From NCBI GenBank assembly GCA_046154695.1, contig JBJXFI010000437.1, positions 1 to 22,348 of the forward strand: a stretch of DNA of 22,348 nt. The letters are read 5' to 3'. Under the pieces are notes generated by a model. The model saw only the letters and a program-made list of their open reading frames with translations. It was not told where the DNA came from and did not search any database. Below are positions 9,101-16,224 of this stretch, one piece after another (the stretch's first letter is position 1; every line of letters starts with the position of its first letter). A program made the translations under genes and the position numbers. This DNA comes from DALYLB01 sp046154695 (GTDB lineage: Bacteria; Acidobacteriota; Blastocatellia; RBC074).

Positions 9101-9694
9101 GCTCTGCTTGCCGCCGTCGCCGTTGCCGTTGATGCCGATCGCCTCGCCGTTATAGCCGGGGCGATTGTCCAGGCCCGTGATCGGCGTGAAGCCCGGCAGC
9201 GCCTTGATCAGCTCCGCGGCGCTCCGTCCCACCAGCGACAGATTGATGATCTGCTTGTTCGTCAGCGTGATGCTCTTCTCGCCGTTATCCGCCGGCGCGA
9301 CCGAATCCGAGCTCGCCGTGATCTCGGTTGTCGCGGTCACCGCCGTCGTCCCGAGAACGATGTCCGCGAGCGCGCGACGGTCGCCCGCGCTCACCCTGAC
9401 ACCCGCCCGCTCCCATTTCGCGAACCCCTGCGACTCGATCGTCACGGTGTATTCGCCCGTTTGCACCGACGCGAAGGCGAAAACTCCCTCCGAATTGCTC
9501 ACGGTCTTTCGAACATCACCCGTAAATTGGTTCTTCAGCGTGATATTCGCGTTGGGAATCACCGCCCCGGACTGATCCGCCACCGTCCCGGTCAATTGTC
9601 CCGTCAGGACCTGACCGAATCCGCTGATGAATGACAGGCAAAGAATCCCGATCGCAAACAGCACACCAGGCATCCACCTGTTGGCTCTCATCAC
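6128..9694 (-). CDS. TonB-dependent receptor, Oar-like
   Basis: The product is 1188 residues. The signal peptide covers about 1-27. A carboxypeptidase-regulatory-like beta-sandwich follows at about 30-113 (GTVADQSGAVIPNANITL), then the plug (about 130-250, with NPDMVEEFKVSTSNFGADV) and a long outer-membrane beta-barrel ending in the aromatic C-terminus VRFTF. It should import a bulky substrate across the outer membrane with TonB energy; the substrate is not evident and no SusD-like partner is present. AAGGAG at 9709-9704 is well spaced to GTG 9694 (8 nt) and also reaches ATG 9691, so either may be used. The gene is divergent from a membrane-tethered regulator and has its own terminator. This size and domain order are usual for acidobacterial Oar-like receptors. 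Confidence 0.93.
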   Translation of the reverse strand: MMRANRWMPGVLFAIGILCLSFISGFGQVLTGQLTGTVADQSGAVIPNANITLKNQFTGDVRKTVSNSEGVFAFASVQTGEYTVTIESQGFAKWERAGVRVSAGDRRALADIVLGTTAVTATTEITASSDSVAPADNGEKSITLTNKQIINLSLVGRSAAELIKALPGFTPITGLDNRPGYNGEAIGINGNGDGGKQSAIGNFSANGTRSDALDIVADGAHISDPGCNCATPININPDMVEEFKVSTSNFGADVSKGPVVLNAISKGGGREFHGAAYTYARHFTLNANDWSFNRASQSRPENQYYFPGGNIGGPVLIPGTKFNKDRNKLFFFIGFEYYKQRLDTGLLRSRVPTAAMRTGDFSDAGYLAKLGSSQINALPAGTSANGLTGITNGRIPGNLIDPTGRAMLGLMPLPNVDPAVIPGGYNYVQAVELDQNMKQTLTRVDYSISENTKFYSRYNLQTELQQFPVGLWWRNAGQVPYPTPVEAPNRSDSVSASLTHVFTPTLTNEFVFGYSFIDFPNQFKDPTKVSKSGLGIPFKGLFKNGLDQIPSVITAWGEGPTLFNPGGFDPVLFATKHLANFSNNMTKVQGTHTIKFGAYYEHVINNQPGNDNSNGQSVFSTWHDPSSGNAMADILLGRMSDYTESTKNVLRNIAFNTFEFYGNDNWKVNRKVTVDLGARFYRLGKWYDRQGFGFAVFDPSKYNEADARAGKLPGVTWHSRDTNVPISGAPTRSLYAAPRLGFAYDVFGTGKTVLRGGYGRSYYHDAQLTSGLDIAAGLRRVGSTGSTSYARIDATSASADLVNSFEALSINDDKQPYVDSYSFTIQQRLPYSMTLETAYVGNRSRDQLFTADQNVVPLNTAGCRAAAARGENCDAFRPFKGYGAVNVVDHIAYQNYNSLQMTLSRQVGRANFLGSYTFSKTLGIRNGGNQGSQADVLDIRGNNYGILGYDRTHVFNIAYTVELPNFAKAYMKTDNKFARGILDGWMLSGITQVASGFPLQANSVNFRLSGALEQTCRFAKTGANAALCAGKPDTDRVTIYNPGNVASVLGTPNTSAQPALTCDPRSGLGKDQFANLNCFAPPAQGQAGAYVFPYLKGPGFNSHDLTLAKTFGITETKKLQLRASANNFLNHPLQSLQENNLNLQFETDNPDSASPKLVPNAFTRANFGKVTDSKFGRRIVTLAVRFTF

Positions 9695-9997
9695 TTTGAG
9701 ATCTCCTTTGTTATTGTATGGATCGATTTGAGCGGCACCCTTGTTATGTTCATCCTCCGGATGGAAAATGAATCGGGAGATAACTTTATGGACGGCTCCA
9801 CATGTTTAATGGGTCTGCCTCTCTGAGATTCCCAGCAAAAGCATTTGGTAAGTATTCGTTTCTTGGATTAGAATGACGCTTCCGCAAGCGCCTTGGAAGA
9901 CTACCAACTGTCTTTGAACCAGTCAATCACCATTTCGACAACTAACGGTTAGTTAACAGCGAGTTTACCGTAAGCTTTCGCTCACAAGGATGTGGAA
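9695..9997. promoter_or_regulatory. Divergent intergenic region between receptor and regulator
   Basis: About 300 bp separate the two divergent starts, and the stretch is clearly more AT-rich than the flanking genes. It should hold both promoters. I see no confident -35/-10 pair. Visible structure is limited to the palindrome at 9940-9954 and a short inverted repeat (cgctt/aagcg, 9877-9890). The regulator ribosome binding site (aagga, 9986-9990) lies at the right edge. Confidence 0.5.
9940..9954. promoter_or_regulatory. Candidate operator palindrome
   Basis: The sequence aactaacggttagtt is a perfect inverted repeat of 7-bp arms around one base. It is about 43 bp upstream of the regulator start and about 245 bp from the receptor start. 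Such symmetry fits a dimeric DNA-binding protein, possibly the adjacent regulator acting on its own gene. No second copy was found near the receptor start. Function is inferred from symmetry and position only. Confidence 0.35.
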
Positions 9998-11410
9998 GTG
10001 CAATCGCAAGAAGAAGATCAGAACCTGGCGTTTGCCAGGCGGGAAGAGGTGCAGGGAACGCTAACCCGCATTTTGGAGAGCCGGCATTTTGTCCATGCAC
10101 CCAAAAAGCAGAAGTTTCTGCGCCTGGTCTGCGATTTCTATCTGAACGGGAAGGCGGGGGAACTGAACGAGTACCTGATCGGGCGGGAGGTCTTCGACCG
10201 GAACAAGGACTATCGCCCGACGGAGGATCCGATCGTGCGGGTCGGGGCGCACGATGTCCGGAAGAAGCTCGAACTCTATTATCAGAATGAAGGCGCGGAG
10301 GATGAGATCCGGTTGGAGATCCCGATCGGCAGCTATGAGCCGGTCTTCCTGCAGCGGCAGCGGAAGAGCGCGGAGGCGGCGGACCCGAAGAACGGGCGGA
10401 AGGGACCGGCAAGCCATTCCGGTGTGGGCGAGCCCGAATCAATGGAGTTGCGGGAGGGCGCCGCCGGAGCGGCGCAATCGGTCCCCGCGAGCGCTCGATC
10501 CGTGCCGGGCTTCCGGCACGGATCGAGCCTGTTGCTGGCCGGGCTGGCGCTGGTGATCGGCGTTCTCATTTGGAGCAATTACAATTTACGGCAGCGGCTG
10601 CTGGAATCGCCGGCCATCGCCGAGGCCAGGGCCTTCGCGGGGCCGGTCTGGGACCCGTTTCTGACGAGCGAGGCGCCGACGCTCCTGGTCCTGAGCAATC
10701 CGGTCGTCTACAGGCTGGTCAATGCCGGAGACTCGGAAGCCTCCATCAAAGGGTCGGTCTCTCTCTCGCCGGATCAGGTGGCCTCCCTCACCGAAATCAT
10801 GAAAGACAACTTCGTCATCCGGCACACGCCGTCAAATCCCCGGCTGCTGCTCTCTCCCGACACCTATACGGGCGTCGGCGAGGCGATCGGCGCCCAGCGC
10901 GTCACGGATCTCCTGCGAACGGCGGGCCGGAATCTCGTCCTGAAGCGAAGCCGCACCGTCAGCGCCGAGGATCTGAAGAACCATCCCGTCATCCTTCTGG
11001 GAAGCGTCTGGGCCAACGAATGGTCCGGCAAGCTCTCCGTGGCGGAGGATTTCATCTATACCGGCCAGGCGACGATCGAAAATCACGCCCCCGCCCCGGG
11101 CGAGCTCCCGATCTATCGCTCGCGATACGATGAACGGAGCGGCAAACTGGTCGAGGACTACGCCCTGGTCACCGTCAAACCCAACATCACCGAAGACAAC
11201 GTGATTATGATTCTCTCCGGCCTGCGCAGCGCCGGCACCGAGGCCGCCGCTGAATTCGCCACCAGCCGCAACTTCCTGCACGATTTGAATCAGGAGCTCC
11301 GCAAGGCCGGTTCCCCCCGCTATTATCAGGCCCTGCTCCATGTGGGCGTCGAAAACGGCATCCCCACCACGATCAAACTCCTCTCCATCCACAAACTCGA
11401 CGTGAAATGA
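9998..11410 (+). CDS. Membrane-tethered regulator, ToxR-like layout
   Basis: The product is about 470 residues. GTG 9998 lies 7 nt after aagga (9986-9990); GTG 9992, two codons earlier, is only 1 nt from it and less likely. Residues about 20-117 form a domain with the pattern RILESRHFVHAPKKQKFLR, then YLIGREVFDR, DPIVRVGAHDVRKKLE and PIGSYEPVF. This domain recurs at the N-terminus of many acidobacterial and proteobacterial proteins and looks like a winged-helix module, though its DNA binding is not proven to my knowledge. A low-complexity linker (about 125-170) leads to one TM helix (about 175-194), then a roughly 270-residue outer domain that I do not recognise. The layout resembles ToxR/CadC regulators that sense in the periplasm and bind DNA in the cytoplasm. 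Divergence from the TonB receptor suggests control of that gene. Confidence 0.75.
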   Translation: MQSQEEDQNLAFARREEVQGTLTRILESRHFVHAPKKQKFLRLVCDFYLNGKAGELNEYLIGREVFDRNKDYRPTEDPIVRVGAHDVRKKLELYYQNEGAEDEIRLEIPIGSYEPVFLQRQRKSAEAADPKNGRKGPASHSGVGEPESMELREGAAGAAQSVPASARSVPGFRHGSSLLLAGLALVIGVLIWSNYNLRQRLLESPAIAEARAFAGPVWDPFLTSEAPTLLVLSNPVVYRLVNAGDSEASIKGSVSLSPDQVASLTEIMKDNFVIRHTPSNPRLLLSPDTYTGVGEAIGAQRVTDLLRTAGRNLVLKRSRTVSAEDLKNHPVILLGSVWANEWSGKLSVAEDFIYTGQATIENHAPAPGELPIYRSRYDERSGKLVEDYALVTVKPNITEDNVIMILSGLRSAGTEAAAEFATSRNFLHDLNQELRKAGSPRYYQALLHVGVENGIPTTIKLLSIHKLDVK

Positions 11411-11412
11411 TG

Positions 11413-11450
11413 CTCCCAGGCTGAGCGTGAGGCCCTTCTCCCAGCCTGAG
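11413..11450. repeat. Paired 13-mers in convergent intergenic gap
   Basis: Two 13-bp copies of ctcccag(g/c)ctgag, differing at one base, lie at 11413-11425 and 11438-11450 in the 52-bp gap between two convergent genes. The copies also contain complementary cores (caggctg/cagcctg) that could form a 7-bp stem. There is no T-tract, so a role as a bidirectional terminator is only possible. Confidence 0.35.
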
Positions 11451-11462
11451 GAGCCATTTCCG

Positions 11463-14435
11463 TCAGTTTCCGGCTTCCGAGGCCGTTTTGTACTTCTCCT
11501 TCTCCTTCTCGCGATCGAGATAGCGGATGCCCTGCTCCATCCACTCCGGCTTGGAGGCGCCCTTGAGGTTGTAATCGAAGAACTCCTGGAGGCGGCGGGT
11601 ATAGTCCTTCTGGTTCAGGCGCCGGCGCAGGCCATGCTTTTCGCCATTGTAGTTGAACATATAGACCTCCTTCTCCAGGCGTCGCAGGGCGAGGTAGTAT
11701 TCGATGCCCTGATACCAGGGAACGGCGTCGTCTTCGTCGTTATGGAGCATGAGAATCGGCGTCTGCACCCGATTGGCGTAAAAGATCGGGGAGTTCTCGA
11801 TGAAGCGCATGGGGTACTCCCAGAGGCTGCCCCCAATCCGGCTCTGCGTTCGTTCATACTGGAATTGGCGCGGCAGGCCGGTCCCCCAGCGGATGCCGCT
11901 GTAGGCGCTCGTCATGTTTCCCACGAGGGCGCCGGGCGCGGCGGCGCGAAAGCGATTGGTTTGCGTGACCATATACGCGATCTGATACCCGCCCCAGCTA
12001 TGGCCCTGAATGCCGATGGCCTTCTCATCGACGATTCCCTTGTCGACCACGGCCTGAATCGCGGGCAGCACGCATTTGAGGGCGCTCTGGCCGGGATAGC
12101 CGATCGTGTAGACGATGTCCGGCATGAAGACGAGATAGCCGTTGCTCGCGTAGTACGAGGCATTGATCGAGGTTCCCGGCGAAGGGTTGGTGAACCGGTG
12201 CAGCCCCTCCGAGAGTTTCTCGTAGATGTAGACGATCATCGGATATTTTCTGGCCGGATCGAAGTTTTCGGGCTTGATGAGAATGCCGCTGAGGCCGACG
12301 CCGTCAACGTTCTTGTAGCGGACAAGCTCGGCCTTGCCCCAGACGAAGGCATTCTTCTGCGCGCCGACATCGCTGACCTTCCGGATCGTCCTGAAATTCG
12401 GGTCGGCGAGATGAAGGTCCGGGAACTCGTCGAAGCGGGAGGCTGTGAGCATCATCACATCGGCGTCCCTGGCCTTGGTGGGCGCGCTGAAGTTGCGGGC
12501 GGCCATCACCAGTTTCTCGGGCATTCCGCCATCCACCCGGTCGCGATAGAAGCCGGAATCGCGCGTCCACTCGTTCTCCGCGCGGAGCAGCATCGGCTTG
12601 GCGGGGTCGATGAACTTCTCCTGCGGGTCGAGGCGGACATACCGGAACTCGGTCTTCTCCTTGCGGCCGAGGCCGTCGGTCAGGTTCCGGGCCGCTGAGC
12701 CGTCCGGCGCGAGCTGCCAGATGTCGTACTGGTCGTAAAGCAGAACCGCCTGGTCATCCTTCGTCCAGCCGGCCAGGCCATAGCTGGAAGGAACGCTCGG
12801 CGAATCGTGATCCTCCTGCCAGAAATTCACGCCGAGCGATTTGGTCAGGTTGGTGAGCCTGCCCTCGGGAATGGAGACGCTCCCCCAGTCCTTGCCGTCG
12901 AAGTAGACCGCGTATTTTCCGTTGGGCGAGAACGTGAGTCCGAAGGGATTCCCCTTCAGCAGCGACCGGCGCGAGCCGTCGGAGGTGTTGACCAGATAGT
13001 GGTCCGTGGCCCCCATATTCTGTCCCTTGAAGACCCGGTAGGCGCGATCGTCCGTGCCGATCGCCCATAAGCCATTGGAAGAGGGATTGGCTCCCTCCAT
13101 CGTCGCATCCGAAAGCTGCAGATACGTCTGTTCCTTGAGATGCCAGACGGCGCGATAGGCGCGGTTGCGATCGGCCTCGGCGCGCACCTTTTGCATCGGC
13201 TGTATGTAATCGTCCTTCCAATGCCAGAGATCGACCAGGACCTTCTCCTCTGCGGCGGAATCGGCCTCGGCCTCCTTCTCGGGTTCGGGCGCCGGGGCCA
13301 CTCCGAGGAAGAGGCGGGACCCATCCTGCGAAAAACTGGCGGCGGCGCGGTCACTGAGAACCGTTCCCGGGCGGAAGTTGGGCGTGGCCGTCGAAACGAT
13401 CGCGGTGGCCTTGTCGGCCGGCTCCGCGCCGGCGCGCCGCCAGTGATAGAGCTTCAGGAGCGGCTGCTTCGATTCCGCGTCATCGCGGTCGCTGAAGAAG
13501 GCGAGCTGTGTCTGATCCTCATCCCACGAGATCTTGCTGTACCTTCCCTTTCCGGCGAGCAGCTCCGCCGCCGGCCCATCGGTCCCGGGCGTTGCGACGA
13601 ATATCCCGTTGGTCTCCTCCTTCTTCGAAGAGACTGTGTACGCCAGCGACTTCGCGTCCTTGCTGAAGCTGTATTCGAGCGCCTCCGCGAAGGTCCTCTC
13701 CGCGCCGGTCGCCGTGTTTCTAAGAACGAGGTCGGTTCCGTATTCCTTCTTCCTGCCGCGCGCGCCCCGCGCCGCGGGCGCGGCCGGCGCCGGAGCGGCG
13801 GCGGGCGGTCCGTCGGCCTTCTTCTCTTCCGGTTTGGCTTCGAGCTGATAAGCGATCCATCCGCCGCCGTCCTCGGGAACCTGGAAATTCCTGACGCGCT
13901 CGATGCGCGCCACCTGCCCCGAAACCAGATCCATGATTCCGAGCGCGTTCTTCGGCATCTCCTCGGGTTTCTTCTTCTCCTTGCGGGCCTTCATCACATC
14001 GGCCTTGGCGGGCTCGATCGTGAAGACGGCGAAGCGGCTGTCGGCCGTGAATCGCGGCCGCGTCAGCGCGCCCATCGCCGCGAAGGCCCCAGCCGCCGCG
14101 GCCGGATCGGAGATATCGGGCGGGGGCGCGGGCGGACGCCATCCTCTCGTATGCCGCCATTCACCGCCCGTCGCCGCGTTCCGAACGACGATCTCTCCGT
14201 CGCCGTCCTGCGGCTGCACGGCATACGCGATGAACTTCCCGTCCCGCGAGATCGACTGCCCCTGAATCGAACGCCACTTGTCGTAATCCTGATGCGTCAC
14301 CGGCCGCTTCGCCGCCGCCGGCTGCGCCTGCTGCGCCCGGACCGTCACGCGATCGTTCGTCCATCCGCCCAGAACCAGCGCAAGCATGGCGCTCAAAATC
14401 ACCCAATTCCGACTGCGCGAGTGAGTCGTCTTCAT
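11463..14435 (-). CDS. Secreted S9 family prolyl oligopeptidase-type serine peptidase
   Basis: The product is 990 residues, longer than the roughly 700-750 usual for DPP-IV-like enzymes. AAGGAGAA lies 7 nt upstream of the ATG. A signal peptide occupies about 1-35. A beta-propeller region of about 600 residues follows, interrupted by a Lys-rich segment (about 149-160) and an Ala/Pro/Arg linker (about 209-230). The alpha/beta-hydrolase domain is C-terminal, with nucleophile Ser813 in GHSWGG, Asp902 in NDEDDAVPW and His934 in EKHGLRR, so the triad is complete. It probably cleaves short peptides in the periplasm or outside the cell. It is convergent with the regulator gene and upstream-separated by a terminator, so it has its own promoter. 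Peptidase class is certain; cleavage preference is not. Confidence 0.93.
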   Translation of the reverse strand: MKTTHSRSRNWVILSAMLALVLGGWTNDRVTVRAQQAQPAAAKRPVTHQDYDKWRSIQGQSISRDGKFIAYAVQPQDGDGEIVVRNAATGGEWRHTRGWRPPAPPPDISDPAAAAGAFAAMGALTRPRFTADSRFAVFTIEPAKADVMKARKEKKKPEEMPKNALGIMDLVSGQVARIERVRNFQVPEDGGGWIAYQLEAKPEEKKADGPPAAAPAPAAPAARGARGRKKEYGTDLVLRNTATGAERTFAEALEYSFSKDAKSLAYTVSSKKEETNGIFVATPGTDGPAAELLAGKGRYSKISWDEDQTQLAFFSDRDDAESKQPLLKLYHWRRAGAEPADKATAIVSTATPNFRPGTVLSDRAAASFSQDGSRLFLGVAPAPEPEKEAEADSAAEEKVLVDLWHWKDDYIQPMQKVRAEADRNRAYRAVWHLKEQTYLQLSDATMEGANPSSNGLWAIGTDDRAYRVFKGQNMGATDHYLVNTSDGSRRSLLKGNPFGLTFSPNGKYAVYFDGKDWGSVSIPEGRLTNLTKSLGVNFWQEDHDSPSVPSSYGLAGWTKDDQAVLLYDQYDIWQLAPDGSAARNLTDGLGRKEKTEFRYVRLDPQEKFIDPAKPMLLRAENEWTRDSGFYRDRVDGGMPEKLVMAARNFSAPTKARDADVMMLTASRFDEFPDLHLADPNFRTIRKVSDVGAQKNAFVWGKAELVRYKNVDGVGLSGILIKPENFDPARKYPMIVYIYEKLSEGLHRFTNPSPGTSINASYYASNGYLVFMPDIVYTIGYPGQSALKCVLPAIQAVVDKGIVDEKAIGIQGHSWGGYQIAYMVTQTNRFRAAAPGALVGNMTSAYSGIRWGTGLPRQFQYERTQSRIGGSLWEYPMRFIENSPIFYANRVQTPILMLHNDEDDAVPWYQGIEYYLALRRLEKEVYMFNYNGEKHGLRRRLNQKDYTRRLQEFFDYNLKGASKPEWMEQGIRYLDREKEKEKYKTASEAGN

Positions 14436-14460
14436 GGAATGTTTCTCCTTGGATTTCGAT

Positions 14461-14540
14461 TGGAGTTCCGCCCTCGGGCGGTCAAACTTATGCCAGAGGC
14501 TTCAGCCAAGGGCGGGCCGCCTTGAAGGGGGAACTCCGAA
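14461..14540. repeat. Hairpin-rich palindrome-ended stretch, possible small repeat element
   Basis: The ends are ggagttcc (14462-14469) and ggaactcc (14530-14537). Inside are a ccgcc/ggcgg hairpin with a 4-nt loop and a caagg/ccttg inverted repeat. It lies just upstream of the peptidase ribosome binding site. A 12-base stretch of its right end recurs, inverted, at the last bases of the window (22336-22347). This may be a copy of a small repeat family, but chance is not excluded. Confidence 0.35.
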
Positions 14541-14568
14541 CATTCTTCAGCCGTTCCCGGGATGATGC

Positions 14569-14621
14569 AAAAAATAATGGCGGGTGGCAAATCTTTCGAT
14601 TGCCACCCGCCATTATTTTTT
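14569..14621 (-). terminator. 22-bp perfect-stem intrinsic terminator
   Basis: The arms 14569-14590 and 14600-14621 are perfectly complementary over 22 bp with a 9-nt loop. The GC-rich core is flanked by runs of A and T, so the hairpin has a T-tract in both directions. It lies about 43 bp after the stop of the minus-strand TPR gene and insulates the peptidase gene from it. Confidence 0.9.
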
Positions 14622-14663
14622 TTCGATTGTTCCGGTTTCCCGAAGGAGCTTCGCTCGAAGAGC

Positions 14664-15467
14664 CTATCGAACCGGGATCGGCATGCCGCCGGGAGCCCCG
14701 CCGCCAAACCCGCCGCCGACCGGCTCGGGCGGCGGAAGCTGATCGACCTTCTCCGGCGCCAGCACCGACAATCGCGTGACCGACTGCGTGCCGAGACCAG
14801 AGCTGCGCAAATCCTTGTTGTTGGCAATGCCGAAATAGAGATCCACCGCTTCCTGATTCCGTCCCATCGCCTCGAAGGTCCGGGCGAGATCGAAATCGAT
14901 CAACGCGACGGGAATCGACCCCGGATTCGACTTCAGTTTCTTGTACTCTTCGACAGCCTGGTCATACTTTCTGGTGGCTTCATAGCGCCCCGCGAGAGCC
15001 ATCTGGGCCTGCGCCCCGATCTCGCCGCCCTTCTGAGCCAGCTCCTTGAGGGTCGCCTCGGCCTTCTCCGGCTCAAAATGGAGATGATGCGTCGCCGCCA
15101 GATACCGCGCCAGATCGCCGTGATACGAGGGATACTCGTTCGCCGCCTTTTCCAGCGCCTCATAGGCCTTGCGATGTTTCTCGTCCTCGGTCGTGAATCC
15201 GACCATCCCGGCACTCAACGGCGGCAGCGGATTCGCCACAATCCCATCGTGAACCGCCATCGCGCGCGCCAGCGATTCCGACGCATTCGTGTTCCGCCGT
15301 GAATAGAGCAACCATGCAATCAACGCCACGGCAATCACCACCGCCGCCACGGTCAGCCAGGTCACGATCGGACGGGAACGCTCTTTCGCCCAAGTGGCGG
15401 CGTTCACCGCCTGATTCACCAATGGATCGCTTTTTAATTCCTGCGCAGAGACTCGCCCTTTAGCCAA
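14664..15467 (-). CDS. Membrane-anchored TPR protein
   Basis: The 267-residue product starts at TTG 15467, which has AAGGAG 8 nt upstream; no ATG fits as well. A short cytoplasmic N-terminus is followed by one TM helix (about 36-55, TWLTVAAVVIAVALIAWLLY). Helical TPR-like repeats follow at about 60-225 (YEALEKAANEYPSYHGDLAR, EEYKKLKSN, EAVDLYFGIA), and then a Gly/Pro-rich tail (about 245-267). The layout resembles YfgM-like ancillary proteins, which have one N-terminal TM helix and a periplasmic TPR domain and associate with the Sec translocon. That equivalence is inference. It lies downstream of a small membrane-protein gene on the same strand and ends before a strong terminator. Confidence 0.85.
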   Translation of the reverse strand: MAKGRVSAQELKSDPLVNQAVNAATWAKERSRPIVTWLTVAAVVIAVALIAWLLYSRRNTNASESLARAMAVHDGIVANPLPPLSAGMVGFTTEDEKHRKAYEALEKAANEYPSYHGDLARYLAATHHLHFEPEKAEATLKELAQKGGEIGAQAQMALAGRYEATRKYDQAVEEYKKLKSNPGSIPVALIDFDLARTFEAMGRNQEAVDLYFGIANNKDLRSSGLGTQSVTRLSVLAPEKVDQLPPPEPVGGGFGGGAPGGMPIPVR

Positions 15468-15572
15468 TGTAGAAACTCCTTATAGGTAGAAATCGGGGCC
15501 ATGAGGAAGCCCTAAACATAGCGGTCCGCGTCTCGCGTTGTCAAGCACGTTTTCCGCCCGGCCCGCAAACGC

Positions 15573-15609
15573 GGAACGGGCCGGACATTCCATTGTCGCG
15601 GCCCGTTCC
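15573..15609. other. 10-bp inverted repeat downstream of small membrane-protein gene
   Basis: The arms ggaacgggcc (15573-15582) and ggcccgttcc (15600-15609) are perfect, with a 17-nt loop. It lies 25 bp beyond the stop of the small membrane-protein gene and upstream of the TPR gene. There is no T-tract on the minus strand, so it is more likely an mRNA stabiliser or weak terminator. Confidence 0.4.
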
Positions 15610-15634
15610 ATCTTTAACTTATCGTCGCCCCGGA

Positions 15635-15763
15635 TTATCTCATGCTTTGGGAGAGGCAGATCAGAACAAACGCGGCCAACAGGGCGACATTGAAAACGAC
15701 CAGAACGGGAAGCAAGGCCCTCTCATCCTGATTTCGCTGATCGTTGCTGATTCCAGTCATCAT
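15635..15763 (-). CDS. 42-residue single-TM membrane protein
   Basis: The reading frame has two adjacent ATGs (15763 and 15760) preceded by GAGGAGG, with 4 or 7 nt spacing, which is a strong ribosome binding site. The N-terminal half is polar (SNDQRNQDERA). The rest is one hydrophobic helix (about residues 17-36), and the protein ends SQSMR. It is unlike the GC-driven shadow frames around it because coding start, TM helix and stop fit together. The TPR gene lies 167 bp downstream on the same strand. No family recognised; small single-TM proteins often modulate a larger membrane partner, but no partner can be named from the sequence. Confidence 0.65.
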   Translation of the reverse strand: MMTGISNDQRNQDERALLPVLVVFNVALLAAFVLICLSQSMR

Positions 15764-16224
15764 ACGTCCTCCTCGGGAAGCGTTTGGGGTACCGCCTTCA
15801 GGCGCTCGGCCATCCGCCAAGCGGCGAACGCTGAGCGCCAAACAATTTCCTCATAAATACAGGGCAAATGGAAAAGTTCTCTCGCGCGACCGCCTGATGT
15901 ATTGCAAGTCACGTGCCCGACAGGCCGCAAGCGGGGCGCTCGCGGCCCGGCCACCGGCCCGCTGCTGCGTATCAAAGACTTGCGGGAATAGGGGGAGCGG
16001 TTCGCGGAAAACGCGGGCGCGGGTTACAATGAGAAATCATGCGATATGGGTGAGACGATTTGCCGCGCTGCACGATATGGTCAGTCACGTGCGTGAGCGC
16101 ACATATGACATTTCCACGGGATCTCATCATTAATATGCGGATGCCATGGCCGCCGAACCGAGCCCGCGCGCGGCAGTCCCGGCTCGGATTCCGGCCCCGG
16201 CCCAATTCCAATAAGGAGTCAACA
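15764..16224. other. Non-coding gap between divergent small membrane gene and glycine-zipper gene
   Basis: No convincing gene lies here. The left part (about 15779-15842) contains small hairpins (cgcc/ggcg, ccgc/gcgg) and gtttgg/ccaaac ends, similar in style to 14461-14540. The middle (15920-15950) is a GC-rich inverted repeat. CACGTG occurs twice (about 15911 and 16086). The start of the plus-strand gene is set by aaggag at 16213-16218. Confidence 0.4.

Noticed and set aside
13140..14525. A 461-codon plus-strand frame opposite the S9 peptidase
   Set aside because: Antisense shadow with low-complexity Arg/Gly content; the peptidase frame has signal peptide, ribosome binding site and catalytic triad.
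16001..16030. Possible promoter with TACAAT at 16025-16030 for the glycine-zipper gene
   Set aside because: The -10 match is reasonable, but the -35 position (ttcgcg, 18 nt away) is poor and the leader would be nearly 190 nt.
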